DNA of 11,159 bases from DASUEB01 sp036275295 (GTDB lineage: Bacteria > Bacteroidota > Bacteroidia > Flavobacteriales_D > Luteibaculaceae). Below the pieces are notes generated by a model, which was not told the DNA's origin, ran no database searches, and saw only the letters and a list, made by a program, of their open reading frames with translations. The stretch covers positions 1-11,159 of the forward strand of contig DASUEB010000135.1 of the NCBI GenBank assembly GCA_036275295.1, written 5' to 3'. The position numbers were made by a program, and so were the translations under genes. Below, piece by piece: positions 1-8,671 of this stretch; the first letter of the stretch is position 1, and every line of letters begins with the position of its first letter.

Positions 1-5
1 AACCC

Positions 6-200
6 TTATCGCTGCCAGCTCATCTGGCGGCGGCTCTCTGATCTAACCTTGTTAATCTGAGCCTTTCTTATCAAATAGGCCCCAAGAAAAATTAAAACAG
101 GTCCAAATAACCCGTCGATTCTACCAACCGCCTGAGCAACGACAAGATTCATTGTCATTAAAACTCCGATAATTATCAAGTGAATGCCAACTAACTTCAT
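6..200 (-). CDS. Small hypothetical membrane protein, two predicted TM segments
   Basis: This is a 64-residue protein of unknown family. Residues about 3-24 and 30-44 are hydrophobic and look like two membrane helices, joined by a short loop containing GRID. The last 20 residues are basic and polar (many K and R), suggesting a cytoplasmic tail by the positive-inside rule. The ATG at 198-200 is preceded by an AT-rich stretch without a Shine-Dalgarno sequence, as is usual in Bacteroidota. No promoter of the TAnnTTTG type is evident just upstream. The hydrophobic pattern argues for a real gene, but the ORF is short and I recognise no motif, so a chance ORF is possible. Confidence 0.45.
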   Translation of the reverse strand: MKLVGIHLIIIGVLMTMNLVVAQAVGRIDGLFGPVLIFLGAYLIRKAQINKVRSESRRQMSWQR

Positions 201-553
201 GATGTTTGCGCAAGAATTAAATTTAGATGTTTTTACTGCAGGCTAAAATAGAAATTTCTTTTTACATAGGTTTGCACCAACACTTCACCTCGGTTTAACA
301 CCCGAACCAGATCCCGAGTTAAAGACCCTCTGTTGTAATGCGCAGCCCTTTCTACAGCCTATCCGGGCAAAAAATTCAATGCCTACTGGCTACTGTTTGA
401 AGTCGTTTGCGCTGATGATGCTTCTGCTAACCCCGCGCTGAACACCTCTTGTTTCAATCATTTTATCTATATTCAAGGCCACATAACACCGTATTCATGC
501 GCCATTACTACTGGCCAAATACGGTTCTAAAGCCTACCCAATACGTTTAATGC
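201..553. other. Gene-free region upstream of the antiporter
   Basis: I see no convincing ORF or RNA gene in these 353 bases between the divergent small membrane protein and the antiporter. A perfect match to the Bacteroidota -7 element (TAGGTTTG, 267-274) points toward the antiporter, but no TTG lies at the expected -33 distance and it would imply a 5' leader of about 270 bases. A weaker TACGTTTA at 542-549 is too close to the start codon to be useful. Confidence 0.4.
267..274 (+). promoter_or_regulatory. Possible -7 promoter element (TAnnTTTG) for the antiporter
   Basis: TAGGTTTG matches the Bacteroidota sigma-ABfr -7 consensus exactly. The partner TTG at about -33 is absent and the distance to the ATG at 554 is long, so this could be a chance match. 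Confidence 0.25.
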
Positions 554-1720
554 ATGTCGACTACCATCATCATTGCCATCTGTATTCTGATTCTAGTCGC
601 GTATTTGTTCGATCTCAGTGCCGCAAAAACCCGAATTCCATCCATTTTGCTATTACTGGTTTTGGGATTTGCCGTGAAACAAGTCTGCGCTTATTTTCTC
701 ATTGCGCTGCCTGACTTAAACCGTTTGCTACCCGCTTTGGGCACCATCGGATTGATTTTGATTGTTTTGGAAGGGGCTTTAGAGTTGAGAATCGAACGAG
801 GTAAGGGCCATTTAATTAGCAAAGCTGTAGTAACGTCGTTAATTCCTATGCTGCTCATGGGTTCGCTTCTGGCCGCTGCATTCCATATTGTTTTTGGTTA
901 TCCGCTTCACCAAAGCGTAATCAATGCGATTCCATTCTGTGTAATAAGCAGCGCTATCGCTATACCCAGCTCGAAAACGCTTCAAAAGGATCATAAAGAA
1001 TTCATCATTTACGAGAGCAGTCTGTCTGATATTTTTGGTGTGCTCCTGTTTAACTTCGTTGCGTTGAATACCATTTTCAACGCAAACACCTTTGCCACTT
1101 TCGGCTTGCAATTGCTGGTGGTGATAACCATTTCGTTTGGCGCTACGCTATTGCTCACCTTACTCATCCGAAAGATTACCCACCCCATCAAATTCGCTCC
1201 GATCATTATTTTGGTCATTCTCATTTATGAAATTTCCAAGGTCTTTCATTTACCGGGGTTGATTTTCATCCTCGTATTCGGTCTTTTCCTGAACAATATT
1301 GATTTGATTAAACACAAAAGCCTCTCTTTTTTTAATCACGAGTCGCTTACCCGCGAGGTACATAAATTCCATGAGTTGGTTGGAGAGGGGACTTTCCTAG
1401 TCAAAACCCTGTTTTTTCTGGTATTTGGTTTTTCTATCGAGCTTGAAAACTTGATTGATCTCCATGCCTTGCAGATAGCCGCCGGGATTGTTCTTTGCAT
1501 CTTTATCTTGCGATTTGCTCAATTGCGCTTGTTTAAATTACCCATTAAACCACTGGGGTTCATTGCTCCCCGAGGACTTATTACCGTTTTATTGTTTTTG
1601 TCGATTGCACCAGAACAGCGCATAACACTGGCTACGCAATCGCTTGTTGTTCAGGTGGTGGTCTTAACGGCTTTAGTCATGATGGTTGGTTTGATGACCC
1701 AACCCAAACGGTCTGCCTAA
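554..1720 (+). CDS. Monovalent cation/proton antiporter (CPA family, Na+/H+ exchanger-like)
   Basis: This 388-residue, almost wholly hydrophobic protein has about 10-12 transmembrane helices and fits the Na+/H+ exchanger domain of the CPA superfamily. It would exchange cytoplasmic Na+ or K+ for H+ across the inner membrane. Family marks visible: the early LVLEGALEL stretch (residues 71-79), a broken-helix region CVISSAIAIPSS (129-140), an acidic ion-binding region ESSLSDIFGV (154-163), and APRGLITVLL (338-347), which resembles the conserved Arg-containing motif of CPA1 proteins. The ion-site pair reads Ser158-Asp159 where CPA1 members usually have Asn-Asp and CPA2 Asp-Asp. The protein ends soon after the last helix, so no regulatory RCK/TrkA or CBS tail is present. 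The ATG at 554 is chosen because the first helix starts immediately after it. The next gene follows on the same strand after 175 bases and may be separately transcribed. Ion specificity cannot be told from sequence. Confidence 0.85.
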   Translation: MSTTIIIAICILILVAYLFDLSAAKTRIPSILLLLVLGFAVKQVCAYFLIALPDLNRLLPALGTIGLILIVLEGALELRIERGKGHLISKAVVTSLIPMLLMGSLLAAAFHIVFGYPLHQSVINAIPFCVISSAIAIPSSKTLQKDHKEFIIYESSLSDIFGVLLFNFVALNTIFNANTFATFGLQLLVVITISFGATLLLTLLIRKITHPIKFAPIIILVILIYEISKVFHLPGLIFILVFGLFLNNIDLIKHKSLSFFNHESLTREVHKFHELVGEGTFLVKTLFFLVFGFSIELENLIDLHALQIAAGIVLCIFILRFAQLRLFKLPIKPLGFIAPRGLITVLLFLSIAPEQRITLATQSLVVQVVVLTALVMMVGLMTQPKRSA

Positions 1721-1895
1721 TAGGTCCTTGACAAAGCAGTGCAGCGCTCGTTTGCTTGAATTATGCTTGCCCTTCAGCCGAATGGATCGCCCTCGGCAAT
1801 GCCTTACCGCGCAGACCATACAGAAAAAACCCATGCTTTACTACACAACAAACCTGGTTTACAACATTTTGATGCCGATTTTCGTTAATAATACC

Positions 1896-3821
1896 ATGCG
1901 CCATCTCATCGGTTTGTTGTTCGGTTTATTGATTTCGCCGGCAGGGAACGGACAAAGCTTGACAGAAATTGAAAAACACGCAGAGAGCGAGCTCCTCCGA
2001 TATTCCGCATCTCTCCGGGCGAATAGGTCTTTTGAATCTGCCTCTGTCGACATGACTTACCTGAGAGCTACGTGGGACTTCTCTACCCGCGACTCGGTAG
2101 GCGGACAAATGCATTTTCACGTCACCTGGCATACGGCTCAGGAGCGCATCTTAAAGCTCAAGCTTCACCCCCAACTCAGCATTTTTCAGATTACCGTCAA
2201 CGGCAGCTCTCAGTCCTATAATCGCGACGATGACGAGGTAACCATTGCCGTTGATTTGCCCAATGCCCCTATTCAAGACACGCTCCAGCTCGTGATCGAC
2301 ATTACCTACGGCGGGTTTCCGCCTAAAGGCGAGGGCTTCGGATCGTTCAGCAGTGCCGATCGCCCTATCGGTTCGTACGCGCAATGGACCCTCAGTCAGC
2401 CCTACGGAGCATCGGATTGGTTCCCGACTTTCTCCTACCTCAACGACAAAATCGACAGCGTTGACATTCACGTCATCACGCGCAGCGACCACCTAGCGGC
2501 TAGCAACGGTATGCTGCAGTCGGTGAATGTCAATCCAGACGGAACCCGGGTGCACCATTGGAAACACCGCCACTCCATAGCCCCTTATCTGATAGGCGTT
2601 GCTGTGGCGAATTACACTGAGGTCATCGACAGTTTGCAAACGACCAGCGGTCCCGTACTTTTCCAGAACTTTTTATACCCTGAAACCGCAGATGCCGAGC
2701 TGCCCTTCGTTAACGCCACCAAGCGTTTCATGCCCATTTTCGAGGAACTATTTGGCCCTTTTCCATACAGCGATGAAAAATACGGCCATGCCCAATTTGG
2801 CTGGGGCGGTGGTATGGAGCATCAGACCATGAGTTTCATGGGAACCTTCAGCTACGAAATTGTGAGTCACGAGTTGGCTCACCACTGGTTTGGAAATCCG
2901 GTTACCTGCGCCAGTTGGCGTGATATCTGGCTCAACGAGGGTTTCGCAACCTACCTAACCGGATTGTGTTTTGAACGCGAAAGTCCCAGCGAATTCTGGC
3001 CGCTGTGGAAAAATGGGGCCCTCAACAAAGTATTCCGAACCCCTGGCACCGTATGGGTAGAAGACACCTCCTCTGTGGCGCGGTTGTTTAATAGCGACAT
3101 TACCTATTTCAAAGGAGCTATGGTCTTGCACATGCTGCGCAAACACGTAGGCGACTCGCTCTTCTTCCTCGGATGCCGCAATTACCTCAGCCTCTTCCAC
3201 AATCAACACGCCTTCACCGATCAATTCAAAGACGTAATGGAAACCACCTCGGGAAAGGATCTCGATCTGTTTTTTGATCAGTGGATCAGAAGTTTTGGCC
3301 ATCCGGAAGTCGATATCCAATACGAAATGCAAGGCAACGACCTCTTGGTGGCTGTAGATCAACCCTTCGTGGCCTCAGCCACTGAAAAACCTTTTCAATT
3401 TCCGCTGGAGCTCACTTGGATGGAGGGTCAACAACGCCGTGACACCGTACTTCTCGTTACCCGTCACCGCGAAACATTTACCATTCCTCAGGTAACCGAC
3501 GTCGATGCGCTGGAAGCCAATCCCTCAAAAGAAGTAGTGGTGAAAATCCGGTCATTGAAAAATTCCATTGCCCCAAAGACCCAGGTATACCCCAATCCGG
3601 CACGTGAGGAGGTGGTTTTTTATCACGCTAAAAACCTGACCCAGCCATTCAGCCTGATCCTAATTGATGTGATGGGAAGATCGGTACAGCTACCCCTGGA
3701 GCGCCTAACCGATTCAGAGGTAAGAGCCAACTTAGAAGGACTACCGGCAGGCCTGTACACTTATTTGCTGCGGTCTGATAATGAGAGTCAGTCTGGTAAA
3801 ATTGTAAAAATCACTCCGTAA
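1896..3821 (+). CDS. Secreted M1-family metallopeptidase (aminopeptidase N-like) with T9SS sorting domain
   Basis: This zinc metallopeptidase probably trims N-terminal residues from extracellular peptides. With the chosen start it has 641 residues: a signal peptide (about 1-20, K/R-poor start MRHL, hydrophobic core, then GNGQS), a beta-sandwich N-domain, and a thermolysin-like catalytic domain. The exopeptidase motif reads GGGMEH (304-309), where the textbook motif is GxMEN. The zinc site is H325-E326-x-x-H329 plus E348 in NEGF, exactly the HEXXH-x18-E spacing of family M1. Residues about 560-641 form a C-terminal sorting domain starting VYPNPA, with VMGR and LPAGLYTYLL, typical of type IX secretion cargo, so the enzyme should be exported to the cell surface or medium. 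An in-frame ATG at 1728 would give 697 residues, but it would bury the signal peptide behind 56 unrelated residues. The ATG at 1872 is a weaker alternative. Confidence 0.9.
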   Translation: MRHLIGLLFGLLISPAGNGQSLTEIEKHAESELLRYSASLRANRSFESASVDMTYLRATWDFSTRDSVGGQMHFHVTWHTAQERILKLKLHPQLSIFQITVNGSSQSYNRDDDEVTIAVDLPNAPIQDTLQLVIDITYGGFPPKGEGFGSFSSADRPIGSYAQWTLSQPYGASDWFPTFSYLNDKIDSVDIHVITRSDHLAASNGMLQSVNVNPDGTRVHHWKHRHSIAPYLIGVAVANYTEVIDSLQTTSGPVLFQNFLYPETADAELPFVNATKRFMPIFEELFGPFPYSDEKYGHAQFGWGGGMEHQTMSFMGTFSYEIVSHELAHHWFGNPVTCASWRDIWLNEGFATYLTGLCFERESPSEFWPLWKNGALNKVFRTPGTVWVEDTSSVARLFNSDITYFKGAMVLHMLRKHVGDSLFFLGCRNYLSLFHNQHAFTDQFKDVMETTSGKDLDLFFDQWIRSFGHPEVDIQYEMQGNDLLVAVDQPFVASATEKPFQFPLELTWMEGQQRRDTVLLVTRHRETFTIPQVTDVDALEANPSKEVVVKIRSLKNSIAPKTQVYPNPAREEVVFYHAKNLTQPFSLILIDVMGRSVQLPLERLTDSEVRANLEGLPAGLYTYLLRSDNESQSGKIVKITP

Positions 3822-3887
3822 AAGTATGGTTTGCCAAAGCACCGATTAACAAAACCAACTCAACACCTTGAACGGAATCTTTTTACC

Positions 3888-4532
3888 TCAATTCTTCCTC
3901 CAAAAAACAAAATGCAAACCCACTGTTTGCAAGGGTTGGAATAAAACTCGTTTTACGTTGCGGTCAAAACCCTGAGCATAACTCTCGCTACCACTGCCCT
4001 TTACAACCCCTTTAGTCCATTTCGCAGGAACCAACGAAACAGCCGTTTGCGTTTGGACAAAAAACCGTTGGCCAACACTCAAACGCATGGCCACTCCGGG
4101 ACTGAAGTTTAAGGTACTAAACACACAAAAACTGCGCATCCCAGGGTCATAAATGGCAAGTTTCACGGCTACTTGCTCAAGTTCCAAAAAAGTCGACATG
4201 TTAAAATGGCCTTTCGTGATGATGGTCCGATCTACACCCACTGCAAAACTTGAAAACTTCGATTCTCTTTCCTCCAGATAGGGGCCATGGGAAAAGGATA
4301 ATCCCTTTTCAGTTCGATCTACAAGCGAAGGAAACACCCCTTTTGCATACGCCTTGAGCTTATCCTTGCTGTAACCCACCTCTATGCCGTTGGGTATGTA
4401 TCCCCTCCCACCCACGGGAAAATTTAAACTGCGCAAGGCATAGGGATTTACTCCGAAACTCCAACTTTCAGCTTGCGCAGCCGCAGTAGCAGCTAGGCCC
4501 AATAAACAAATGATGATACACGCGCGCTTCAT
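3888..4532 (-). CDS. Exported hypothetical protein, possible outer-membrane beta-barrel
   Basis: This 214-residue protein begins with a clear signal peptide: MKR, a hydrophobic core to about residue 18, and likely cleavage after AAAQ (residue 20). The mature part is rich in aromatic and alternating polar/hydrophobic stretches, ends in the aromatic-rich HFVFWRKN, and has no further membrane helix. That pattern fits a small outer-membrane or periplasmic beta-rich protein of the kind often found in Bacteroidota. No enzymatic motif is visible and I do not recognise the family. It is convergent with the M1 peptidase gene (66 bases between the stops). A perfect -7 element on the minus strand (4618-4625) lies about 85 bases upstream and could drive it. 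Confidence 0.7.
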   Translation of the reverse strand: MKRACIIICLLGLAATAAAQAESWSFGVNPYALRSLNFPVGGRGYIPNGIEVGYSKDKLKAYAKGVFPSLVDRTEKGLSFSHGPYLEERESKFSSFAVGVDRTIITKGHFNMSTFLELEQVAVKLAIYDPGMRSFCVFSTLNFSPGVAMRLSVGQRFFVQTQTAVSLVPAKWTKGVVKGSGSESYAQGFDRNVKRVLFQPLQTVGLHFVFWRKN

Positions 4533-4617
4533 CCAATGTTAAACTAGGGTTTGACTTGTAAACCATTTGATTCAGGCGACCGCGTTAAGGTCGTAGCTCA
4601 GCCACCTGACAATCACC

Positions 4618-4625
4618 CAAATATA
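4618..4625 (-). promoter_or_regulatory. Possible -7 promoter element (TATATTTG) for the exported hypothetical protein
   Basis: Read on the minus strand, the bases spell TATATTTG, an exact TAnnTTTG match. A TTG at the correct -33 distance is missing, so the call rests on one box and on its position upstream of the gene ending at 4532. Confidence 0.3.
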
Positions 4626-4834
4626 CCAAATTTTTCGGGCTGCACCCATTGTCCAAACAAATATCAACCGATAGGCACTTACCATTGCCCGCTCATTTTT
4701 ACCGTGCTCAGGGCCTTGTTAATCACGCACGCATGCTCAGGCTGTCGACGGTTTTGCCACTTGCCCGCAAAAAACTCGAACCGCCATTTCTTTTTATGGA
4801 ATCATAACATTAAACTGCAAATCGCGTAAAGGTG

Positions 4835-4861
4835 TTGATAGCCTTTTTATTCGTAAATTTG
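4835..4861 (+). promoter_or_regulatory. Bacteroidota-type promoter of the ileS operon
   Basis: TTG at 4835-4837 and TAAATTTG at 4854-4861, 16 bases apart, form a Bacteroidota -33/-7 promoter with a perfect -7 box; the spacing is slightly short. Transcription would start near 4868, leaving a leader of about 20 bases that consists mainly of a small hairpin (TTCCG, 4872-4876; CGGAA, 4881-4885) directly before the ileS ATG. The rest of 4533-4834 shows no gene I can support. Confidence 0.6.
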
Positions 4862-4887
4862 CGGCCAAAATTTCCGCTATCGGAACC

Positions 4888-7800
4888 ATGAGTTCATATC
4901 GCCAATTCGATCAACTTGATCTACCCACTATAGCCGAGGAAACCCTCTCGTTCTGGAAAGAACAGTCTGTTTTCCAGAAATCGGTCGACAATCGAAAAGG
5001 CGCACCTGCCTTTGTGTTTTATGAGGGACCGCCCTCTGCTAATGGACTGCCCGGCATTCACCACGTGATGGCGCGCGCCATCAAAGACATTTTCTGCCGC
5101 TATCAAACCCTCAAAGGCAAAGAAGTTTTCCGCAAAGCCGGCTGGGATACCCACGGCCTTCCCGTTGAGTTGGGCGTTGAAAAAGAACTCGGCATCACCA
5201 AAGAAGATATCGGCAAATCGATTTCGGTCGAAGAATACAACCAAGCCTGTAGAAAGGCGGTGATGAAATACACCGACATCTGGAATCAACTGACCCACCA
5301 AATGGGCTACTGGGTTGATACCAACCAGCCTTACGTTACCTATCACAACAAATACATCGAGTCGGTTTGGTACCTGCTCAACCAAATCTATCAGAAAGGT
5401 TGGCTATACAAGGGCTATACCATACAGCCATACTCGCCCGCCGCAGGGACCGGACTTAGCTCGCACGAGTTAAATCAACCGGGCTGTTACCGCGATGTCA
5501 AAGATACCTCGTGTGTAGCCATGTTCGAGGTCGATCAACAACAGCTTTCGGCCATCGCCACAGCCTTTGGAGTACAACCTTCCTCCTCGCTGTTTTTCTT
5601 GGCGTGGACGACCACCCCGTGGACCTTGCCCTCGAATACCGCATTGGCTGTGGGTAAAGACATCGACTACAGCCTCGTAGATACCTACAATCCATACACC
5701 TTCGAGCCTTGTCAGGTGATCTTGGCTACCGAACTTATTGCCAAACACTTCAATCCCAAGGCGGCAGAACTCGATCTGACGGAATACAAACCCGGCGATA
5801 AACTCATTCCTTATCGTCAATTGGGTCAGGTAAAAGGCAAGGACCTGCTAGGTCTGCGCTACCATCAGCTGCTGACCTACGTGCAACCTGCGCAGGACGC
5901 CGATAAAGCCTTTCACGTCATTGCAGGCGATTTTGTGACCACCGCCGACGGTACGGGTATCGTACACATTGCACCAACCTTTGGTGCCGATGACATGCGC
6001 GTAGCCAAGGAGGCGGGTATACCTGCCATGATGGTGCCCGATCAGAACGGAAACCTCCGCCCGCTGGTGGATCTGCAGGGACGCTTCGTGCCCGAGTTGG
6101 GCGAGCTGGGCGGCAAGTATGTCAAAAACGAATATTACCCCGACGGACAAGCTCCCGAGAAATCGGTCGATGTAGAAATATCGATCAAACTCAAAGAGAT
6201 GGGTCGCGCCTTCAAAGTGGAGAAATACGAACACAGCTATCCCCACTGCTGGAGAACCGACAAACCTGTGCTGTATTACCCGCTCGATAGCTGGTTCATC
6301 AAAACCACCGCGGTCAAAGAACGCATGATCGAGCTTAACCAGCAGATCAACTGGAAACCGGAAAGCACCGGCACCGGAAGGTTTGGCAATTGGCTTGAAA
6401 ACCTGCAAGATTGGAACCTCAGCCGATCGCGCTATTGGGGAATTCCTATACCCATCTGGACTTCTGCCGATAAAATGGAGCAAACCTGCATCGCCTCGGT
6501 TGAACAACTCAAGGCAGAAATTGAGAAATCAATCGCTGCCGGGATCATGTCGGAAAACCCACTGGGTCGTTTTGTTGACGGCGATATGAGCGATGCCAAT
6601 TACGATCAATTCGACTTGCACCGTCCGCAGGTCGACGATGTGGTATTGGTATCTCCCAGCGGTAAACCCATGTATCGCGAGGCGGATTTGATCGATGTGT
6701 GGTTCGACAGCGGAGCCATGCCGTATGCCCAATTGCACTACCCATTTGAGAATAAGGAATTGATCGACAGCGGTCAAGCCTTTCCAGCCGATTTTATTGC
6801 CGAAGGTGTTGACCAAACCCGCGGGTGGTTCTTCACCCTTCACGCCATTGGAACCCTTTGTTTCGACAACCTCGCCTTCAAGGCCGTGGTGAGTAATGGA
6901 CTGGTGCTCGATAAGAACGGACAAAAAATGTCGAAGCGCCTCGGCAACGCCATCGATCCCTTTGAAACCCTCAAAAAATATGGGGCCGATGCTACCCGCT
7001 GGTACATGATCAGCAATGCTCAGCCTTGGGAAAACCTCAAATTCGATTTAGAGGGCATTGCCGAAGTACAGCGCAAGTTCTTCCGCGCCTTGTATAACAC
7101 CTACTCGTTCTTCGCGTTATACGCCAATATCGACCAGCTGACCATCCAGCCCCATGAAAAGGCCGAGCCCGTAGAACAGCTCGATCGATGGATTTTGGCT
7201 AAACTCAATCAGTTGGTCCTCGACGTTGACGACGCTCTGGCCTCCTATGATCCAACGGCAGCAACGCGTTTGATTCAAGATTTTGTGGTTGATCAATTGA
7301 GCAACTGGTATGTGCGTTTATCGCGCCGCCGTTTTTGGAAAGGCGAGATGACCGCAGATAAAAAAACAGCTTATTTAACCCTATACCACTGCTTAGAAAC
7401 CGTTTCGAAGCTGATGAGCCCGGTAGCACCCTTCTTTGCCGATTGGTTATACCGCAACCTTCATCCCGAAAACCCAACGGTATCGGTTCATTTAACCGAT
7501 TTCCCTCAAGCCGAAGTCAAAAGCGAGGACGAATCGCTTATAGAAAGCATGGAAATGGCGCAATCGATTTCCTCGATGATTCTGGCCCTGCGCAAGAAAA
7601 GCGATATCAAGGTTCGCCAACCGCTCAGTCGATGCATTATCCCCGTAATCGATGCGGAAAAAGTGAGGAAAATTGAGACCGTAAAACACCTTATTCTGTC
7701 GGAAACCAACATCAAGACCATTGAATTTGTGGGTGAGGAGAGTGGCATGTTCAGCAAAACCGTAAAAGCCAACTTCAAAACCTTAGGTCCAAAGTACGGT

Positions 7801-8283
7801 AAACACATGAAGGCCATTGCCCAAGAGGTAGCGCAATTTACCCAAGACCAAATCCGTCAGGTAGAAGCGGGTGAACTCAACCTGATGCTGGAAGGTGAGC
7901 GGGTCACATTGACCCGGGAAGACGTTGAAATTCACACCAACGACATACCCGGCTGGTTGATGGCTTCTGAGCGCGGTTTGAGCGTGGCCTTGGATATTTC
8001 TCTAACCGAAGAACTTATCCACGAGGGATTGGCTCGCGAGCTGGTTAATCGGGTGCAAACCCTGCGAAAAGAAAGCGGTTTGGAAGTGACCGATAAAATA
8101 GTTATCAACATTGCCGCTCAAGGCCAACTGGCCTCGGCGCTGGAAAATAATAAACAATACATTTGTGCGGAAACCCTTTCGAGTCAATTGATCGTGGTTG
8201 AAACACTACCCAGTAATCATAGTGTACAAATAGAGGTGGAGGAAGGCGTTCAAACCGCCATCCACATCGAGAAATTAAACTGA
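4888..8283 (+). CDS. ileS: Isoleucyl-tRNA synthetase, long IleRS2-like form
   Basis: The enzyme charges tRNA-Ile with isoleucine in the cytoplasm. At 1131 residues it is longer than the E. coli type (about 940) and matches the eukaryote-like IleRS2 class common in Bacteroidota. Domains in order: Rossmann catalytic core (about 40-190 and 500-720), CP1 editing domain (about 195-420, with WTTTPWT at 240-246 and GTGIVHIAP at 355-363), KMSKR signature at 680-684, anticodon-binding helices (about 760-900), and a long C-terminal region that I take to be the DUF5915-type extension, lacking the zinc-binding cysteines of IleRS1. The HxGH signature is altered: P55-G56-I57-H58-H59, i.e. GxHH. Published work on IleRS2 links this swap to mupirocin hyper-resistance. 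First gene of a tight operon; the next start lies 2 bases after the TGA. Confidence 0.97.
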   Translation: MSSYRQFDQLDLPTIAEETLSFWKEQSVFQKSVDNRKGAPAFVFYEGPPSANGLPGIHHVMARAIKDIFCRYQTLKGKEVFRKAGWDTHGLPVELGVEKELGITKEDIGKSISVEEYNQACRKAVMKYTDIWNQLTHQMGYWVDTNQPYVTYHNKYIESVWYLLNQIYQKGWLYKGYTIQPYSPAAGTGLSSHELNQPGCYRDVKDTSCVAMFEVDQQQLSAIATAFGVQPSSSLFFLAWTTTPWTLPSNTALAVGKDIDYSLVDTYNPYTFEPCQVILATELIAKHFNPKAAELDLTEYKPGDKLIPYRQLGQVKGKDLLGLRYHQLLTYVQPAQDADKAFHVIAGDFVTTADGTGIVHIAPTFGADDMRVAKEAGIPAMMVPDQNGNLRPLVDLQGRFVPELGELGGKYVKNEYYPDGQAPEKSVDVEISIKLKEMGRAFKVEKYEHSYPHCWRTDKPVLYYPLDSWFIKTTAVKERMIELNQQINWKPESTGTGRFGNWLENLQDWNLSRSRYWGIPIPIWTSADKMEQTCIASVEQLKAEIEKSIAAGIMSENPLGRFVDGDMSDANYDQFDLHRPQVDDVVLVSPSGKPMYREADLIDVWFDSGAMPYAQLHYPFENKELIDSGQAFPADFIAEGVDQTRGWFFTLHAIGTLCFDNLAFKAVVSNGLVLDKNGQKMSKRLGNAIDPFETLKKYGADATRWYMISNAQPWENLKFDLEGIAEVQRKFFRALYNTYSFFALYANIDQLTIQPHEKAEPVEQLDRWILAKLNQLVLDVDDALASYDPTAATRLIQDFVVDQLSNWYVRLSRRRFWKGEMTADKKTAYLTLYHCLETVSKLMSPVAPFFADWLYRNLHPENPTVSVHLTDFPQAEVKSEDESLIESMEMAQSISSMILALRKKSDIKVRQPLSRCIIPVIDAEKVRKIETVKHLILSETNIKTIEFVGEESGMFSKTVKANFKTLGPKYGKHMKAIAQEVAQFTQDQIRQVEAGELNLMLEGERVTLTREDVEIHTNDIPGWLMASERGLSVALDISLTEELIHEGLARELVNRVQTLRKESGLEVTDKIVINIAAQGQLASALENNKQYICAETLSSQLIVVETLPSNHSVQIEVEEGVQTAIHIEKLN

Positions 8284-8285
8284 AT

Positions 8286-8663
8286 ATGGCAGAAATTGTA
8301 AGATATTCTGACGAAGAATTAAGCGAGTTCCGTGAGCTCATCATGGCAAAGCTCGAAGAAGCAAAAAACGACTTAACCCTGTTGAAGTCGGCTTTATCGC
8401 ACGATAACAACGGAACTGATGATACCTCGCCATCCTTCAAAATGATGGAAGACGGCTCGGATACGCTATCGCGCGAAGAAACCGCTCAGTTGGCAGCCCG
8501 TCAAGAAAAGTTTATCAAAAACCTTCAAGACGCCTTGGTTCGCATTGAGAATAAAACCTACGGCATCTGCAGAGCAACCGGTCAGTTGATCAAAAAAGAA
8601 AGACTTCGTCTGGTGCCGCACGCCACGTTGAGCATCGAAGCTAAGAACCAACAAAACGCCTAA
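8286..8663 (+). CDS. TraR/DksA-family regulator with degenerate zinc finger
   Basis: This 125-residue protein resembles DksA/TraR proteins, which reach into the RNA polymerase secondary channel and adjust transcription, often with ppGpp. Residues about 8-90 would form the alpha-helical coiled-coil arms; the tip region has D56-G-S-D59, recalling the DxxDxA tip of E. coli DksA, although the Ala position is Leu here. The C-terminal zinc-finger area (YGICRATGQLI, 92-102; VPHATLSIEAK, 110-120) keeps only C95 of the four cysteines; T98 replaces the second. This pattern is usual for Bacteroidota members. The gene starts 2 bases after ileS stops and ends 8 bases before lspA, so translational coupling is likely. 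Whether it acts like DksA is inferred, not shown. I withhold the symbol dksA for that reason. Confidence 0.88.
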   Translation: MAEIVRYSDEELSEFRELIMAKLEEAKNDLTLLKSALSHDNNGTDDTSPSFKMMEDGSDTLSREETAQLAARQEKFIKNLQDALVRIENKTYGICRATGQLIKKERLRLVPHATLSIEAKNQQNA

Positions 8664-8671
8664 GCCTCGCC

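Noticed and set aside
1728..1895. N-terminal extension of the M1 peptidase from an ATG 7 bases after the antiporter gene
   Set aside because: It would place 56 unrelated residues before an obvious signal peptide that starts at the ATG at 1896; secretion through the type IX route needs that signal peptide at the N-terminus.
3822..3887. Terminator between the convergent M1 peptidase and exported protein genes
   Set aside because: No convincing stem followed by a T-run on either strand; only a short T-run at 3880-3884 without a paired stem.
4551..4829. 92-residue plus-strand ORF between the exported protein gene and ileS
   Set aside because: It has no recognisable domain, is rich in Cys, His and Pro in an irregular way, lies in a divergent promoter region and overlaps a likely minus-strand promoter. 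It reads like a chance ORF.
4533..4887. T-box or other riboswitch upstream of ileS
   Set aside because: No T-box core or specifier-loop pattern is seen, and the predicted promoter leaves a leader too short for one.
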